Assembly (NCBI GenBank): GCA_003978075.1
Contig: QOAM01000043.1
Location: 1 to 7,347, forward strand
Direction: 5' to 3'
Source of the DNA: Thermodesulfatator sp.
GTDB lineage: Bacteria > Desulfobacterota > Thermodesulfobacteria > Thermodesulfobacteriales > Thermodesulfobacteriaceae
DNA: 7,347 nt
The first letter of the stretch is position 1. Each line of letters begins with the position of its first letter. This document shows positions 5,383 to 7,347 of the stretch, one piece after another. The notes under the pieces are model-generated. The model worked only from the letters and a program-made list of their open reading frames with translations, was not told the DNA's origin and searched no databases. The position numbers and the translations under genes were made by a program.

Positions 5383-6951
5383 ATGCGCAGGCTGCCGCTC
5401 GACACCTCCTCCTTTCGTCAGATCCGGGAATCCGGGGATGTCTATGTGGATAAGACCCCTTGGATCCATCGCCTTCTCACCGGCGGGCGCTGCTACTTCC
5501 TCTCCCGACCCCGGCGTTTCGGTAAATCCCTCACCATAAACACCCTCAAAGAGATCTTTCGCGGGAACCGCAAGCTTTTTGAGGGTCTCTACCTCTACGA
5601 CAAGTGGGACTTCCGGGAACACCCCGTCCTCATCTTCGACTTCAACACCATTCCCCGGGAGACCCCCGAAGACCTGAAGGCCGGCCTCTACGCCACCCTT
5701 CAGGAACACGCCCGGGACTACGGGGTAGAGCTCAAGTCCTGCGGGGCTCTGGGAAAGGACTTTGATTCCCTCATCCGGGCCCTCTACCGCCGGTTCGAGA
5801 CCCCGGTGGTGGTGCTGATCGACGAGTACGACAAGCCCATCCTTGACCACCTGGGCCTGGGACCGGAAAGACTTGAGATCGCCAGGGAAAACCGCGAGGT
5901 TCTCAAGAACTTTTTCGGGGTGCTCAAGGGGGCCGGGGTGGTGGACGAGCTCCGTTTTGTCTTCGTCACCGGCGTCTCCTACTTCTCCAAGGTCTCCATC
6001 TTTTCCGAATGGAACAACCTTGTGGACCTTACTCTCCATCCTGACTTTGCTGATTTTTTGGGCTACACCGAAGAAGAGATTACCCGCTTCTTCCCCGAGC
6101 ACCTGGATCTCCTTTGTCGGGAGCGCGGTTTTCCCTCTCTGGAGGAGTGCCTTTCGGAGATCCGTTACTGGTATAACGGCTACCGCTTCAGCCCCGACCG
6201 CGATATTCGCGTCTATAATCCCATCTCCCTCATGTATTGTCTTTCCTGGCGAAGCTTCAAGAACTTCTGGTTTAAGACCGGGACGCCTACTTTTTTGGTG
6301 AACTGGCTCAAGGAAAAGCCCTGGCGCATCCCGGAGCTTGAGCGCTTTCGTGTTCCGCCCGAATTTCTTGAGGCCTTCGATCTCGAAAACCTTCGGGTGG
6401 AGGCCGTGCTTTATCAGGCCGGATACCTCACCATCGGCGAGGCTCGGGAGGAGGAATGGGTCCTCACCTACCCCAACCGGGAGGTGAAAAGGAGCTTCCA
6501 GAGCGTTCTCCTTCAGGGTTTCTCCGGCGGAGAGACCACGCCCCGCATCCTGGCCGACGAGCTGGGAGAGGCCCTAAGAAGGCTCGACCTTGAGGCCGCG
6601 CGCGAAATCCTCGACGAGATCCTCTCCTACATCCCCCACACCCTCTACGACCGGGCGGATGAGAGGTTCTTTCACACCGTGTTTTATCTGGCCCTTGCCC
6701 TTTCCGGGTATCGGGCCGAAAGCGAGGTGCTGAGTCACCGGGGGCGGCTGGACATGGCTGTGCGCTATGAAGGGGAAAAGCGGGTTTTTGTGTTTGAGTT
6801 TAAGGCCGGGGAGAGTGCGGAGGAGGCCCTGCGCCAGATCGAGGAGAAGGGCTATGCCGCAAGATATCAGGCCCAGGGCCTTGAGGTCATCCGTGTGGGA
6901 GTCTCTTTTGACCCCCGCACCCGCCGCATCACCCAAATCCGTAAGGGATAA
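5383..6951 (+). CDS. Predicted AAA-ATPase with C-terminal PD-(D/E)XK nuclease domain
   Basis: The protein has 522 residues from ATG 5383. It begins MRRLPLDTSSFRQIRESGDV then YVDKT, the usual opening of the 'predicted AAA-ATPase' family (PF09820). A Walker A of the family's R-P-R-R-F-G-K-S type lies at 42-49 and Walker B V-V-V-L-I-D-E-Y-D at 142-150, with D147 and E148. V-T-G-V-S (about 195-199) is a likely sensor region. The C-terminal domain carries R-L-D-M (D457) and F-E-F-K (E472, K474), the D...E-x-K core of the PD-(D/E)XK nuclease fold (PF08011), so both active sites look intact. The biological role of this common family is not established; it is often multi-copy and mobile. GTG at 5377 is an alternative start with a purine-rich stretch (5361-5369) upstream, but the ATG fits family N-termini. 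The gene stands alone. Confidence 0.9.
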   Translation: MRRLPLDTSSFRQIRESGDVYVDKTPWIHRLLTGGRCYFLSRPRRFGKSLTINTLKEIFRGNRKLFEGLYLYDKWDFREHPVLIFDFNTIPRETPEDLKAGLYATLQEHARDYGVELKSCGALGKDFDSLIRALYRRFETPVVVLIDEYDKPILDHLGLGPERLEIARENREVLKNFFGVLKGAGVVDELRFVFVTGVSYFSKVSIFSEWNNLVDLTLHPDFADFLGYTEEEITRFFPEHLDLLCRERGFPSLEECLSEIRYWYNGYRFSPDRDIRVYNPISLMYCLSWRSFKNFWFKTGTPTFLVNWLKEKPWRIPELERFRVPPEFLEAFDLENLRVEAVLYQAGYLTIGEAREEEWVLTYPNREVKRSFQSVLLQGFSGGETTPRILADELGEALRRLDLEAAREILDEILSYIPHTLYDRADERFFHTVFYLALALSGYRAESEVLSHRGRLDMAVRYEGEKRVFVFEFKAGESAEEALRQIEEKGYAARYQAQGLEVIRVGVSFDPRTRRITQIRKG

Positions 6952-6973
6952 TTACTCCCAAAGCCCGTAGAAA

Positions 6974-7003
6974 AAAGAGCCGGGCCCGGCGGCCCAGCTC
7001 TTT
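6974..7003. terminator. Long hairpin terminator, strongest on the minus strand
   Basis: AAAGAGC (6974-6980) pairs with GCTCTTT (6997-7003); inside, after one C-A mismatch, GGGCC (6982-6986) pairs with GGCCC (6991-6995) around loop CGGC. On the minus strand it ends in GCTCTTTTTTCT, a good termination tract. On the plus strand only TTT follows. It lies 23 bases after the ATPase/nuclease stop and so may serve both that gene and the minus-strand gene on the right. Confidence 0.75.
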
Positions 7004-7005
7004 AG

Positions 7006-7222
7006 ACCCAAGTTTGACTGCCCAAATAAAAAATCCGCTTGTATCAACGGTTTCCGGACACACTACCCCTACGTTCCACAACACCCTCCCCCACCTCAAA
7101 GATGGGCTGCCCCCGGGATTGTCGGAGAGTGTGAAAAGTGTGGGAGGGATGTTTTAAGGGGTTTTTAAGGCGGAAAGGCCCACTTTATGCTCGGTGATCC
7201 CTTTTAACTGTCAAACTTGGGT
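7006..7222. repeat. 13-bp inverted repeat pair bounding about 217 bp of non-coding DNA
   Basis: ACCCAAGTTTGAC (7006-7018) and GTCAAACTTGGGT (7210-7222) are exact reverse complements. The right copy is also part of a local palindrome (TCAAAC-TTGG-GTTTGA, 7211-7226), and a degenerate direct copy TGTCAAATCTGG (7229-7240) follows TGTCAAACTTGG (7209-7220) 20 bp later. No open frame of note is seen between the repeats on either strand. A small non-autonomous element, a remnant of insertion-sequence ends, or a set of regulator sites are all possible. Confidence 0.45.
7079..7153. repeat. Imperfect stem-loop in the intergenic region
   Basis: AACA-CCCTCCCCCAC (about 7080-7094) can pair with GTGTGGGAGGGATGTT (7138-7153), about 14 pairs with one bulge and one mismatch, closing a loop of roughly 43 bases. 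It lies inside the 13-bp inverted repeats. No RNA family is recognised. Confidence 0.3.
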
Positions 7223-7241
7223 TTGAGGTGTCAAATCTGGC

Positions 7242-7346
7242 TTAGGCCCCGGAGAGGTCGAGAGCAGGGATGAGGAGCGAGGGCGCCCCCAGCCCCCCGT
7301 AAAAGGTGAGATCCCTCCCCACAGCCTCGACCCTGGCCAGGAGCTC
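7242..7346 (-). CDS. C-terminal end of an unidentified minus-strand protein (partial)
   Basis: On the minus strand the frame from the window edge reads 34 codons, including RDLTFYGGLGAPSLLIPALD, then TAA (7242-7244). Nearly all third positions are G or C, as in the other genes here, and the frame is open to the edge, which supports coding. The visible tail has no diagnostic motif and I do not recognise the family. It points towards the hairpin at 6974-7003, whose minus-strand T-run would terminate its transcript about 240 bases past the stop. Confidence 0.5.
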   Translation of the reverse strand, partial: ELLARVEAVGRDLTFYGGLGAPSLLIPALDLSGA

Positions 7347-7347
7347 A

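Noticed and set aside
5158..6102. Minus-strand frame of 314 codons opposite the ATPase/nuclease
   Set aside because: The plus strand carries Walker and nuclease motifs. The antisense frame has no recognisable motif and runs across the divergent intergenic region.
1..7347. CRISPR array, tRNA or rRNA genes
   Set aside because: No regularly spaced repeats of 25-40 bases, no cloverleaf and no conserved rRNA segments were seen.

Overview
This window looks like a chromosomal segment of a Gram-negative, flagellated, GC-rich bacterium. An outer-membrane porin and polar-type flagellar genes (flagellin end, flaG, fliD, fliS) show this. Charged, Glu/Lys/Arg/Leu-rich proteins and strong G/C use at third codon positions would fit a thermophilic Thermodesulfobacteria-like lineage, but that placement is an inference from style, not from a marker gene.

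Layout. Positions 1-69 are the last codons of a flagellin, followed by a strong intrinsic terminator. flaG (138-536) follows with its own likely terminator. An AT-richer patch (about 590-1250) then holds a type II toxin-antitoxin pair: an intact Phd/YefM-type antitoxin (674-922) and a RelE/StbE-type toxin (923-1199) whose frame is broken by one extra A in an A-run at 1064-1067. Upstream of the antitoxin, two GTAC cores exactly 12 bp apart overlap a good -10 box and resemble a YefM-type operator. Downstream, a good sigma-28 (FliA) promoter (1218-1245) drives the fliD-fliS-fliT-like operon (1278-3302), whose genes overlap and are translationally coupled. The toxin-antitoxin cassette therefore sits between two late flagellar transcription units, and the second unit has its own promoter.

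Next comes a DcaP-like porin with a signal peptide and an N-terminal coiled coil (3383-4840). It converges on a minus-strand cold-shock protein gene (4931-5134), with two hairpins between them. Divergent from the cold-shock gene is a predicted AAA-ATPase/PD-(D/E)XK nuclease protein (5383-6951). A perfect TATAAT box lies so close to its ATG that its mRNA may be leaderless. It ends at a long hairpin that would terminate best on the minus strand.

The right end (6952-7241) is non-coding. It holds a 13-bp inverted-repeat pair about 190 bp apart, a third degenerate copy of the repeat, and an imperfect stem-loop. It is followed by the C-terminal tail of an unidentified minus-strand gene (7242-7346) cut by the window edge.

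Functionally, the left half builds and caps the flagellar filament: flagellin is the filament subunit, FlaG affects filament length, FliD is the cap, FliS chaperones flagellin, and the FliT-like protein may chaperone FliD. The right half is a set of independently transcribed genes. I see no clear new multi-gene system. The less ordinary signals are the frameshifted toxin with its operator, the leaderless ATPase/nuclease and the repeat-bearing right end.
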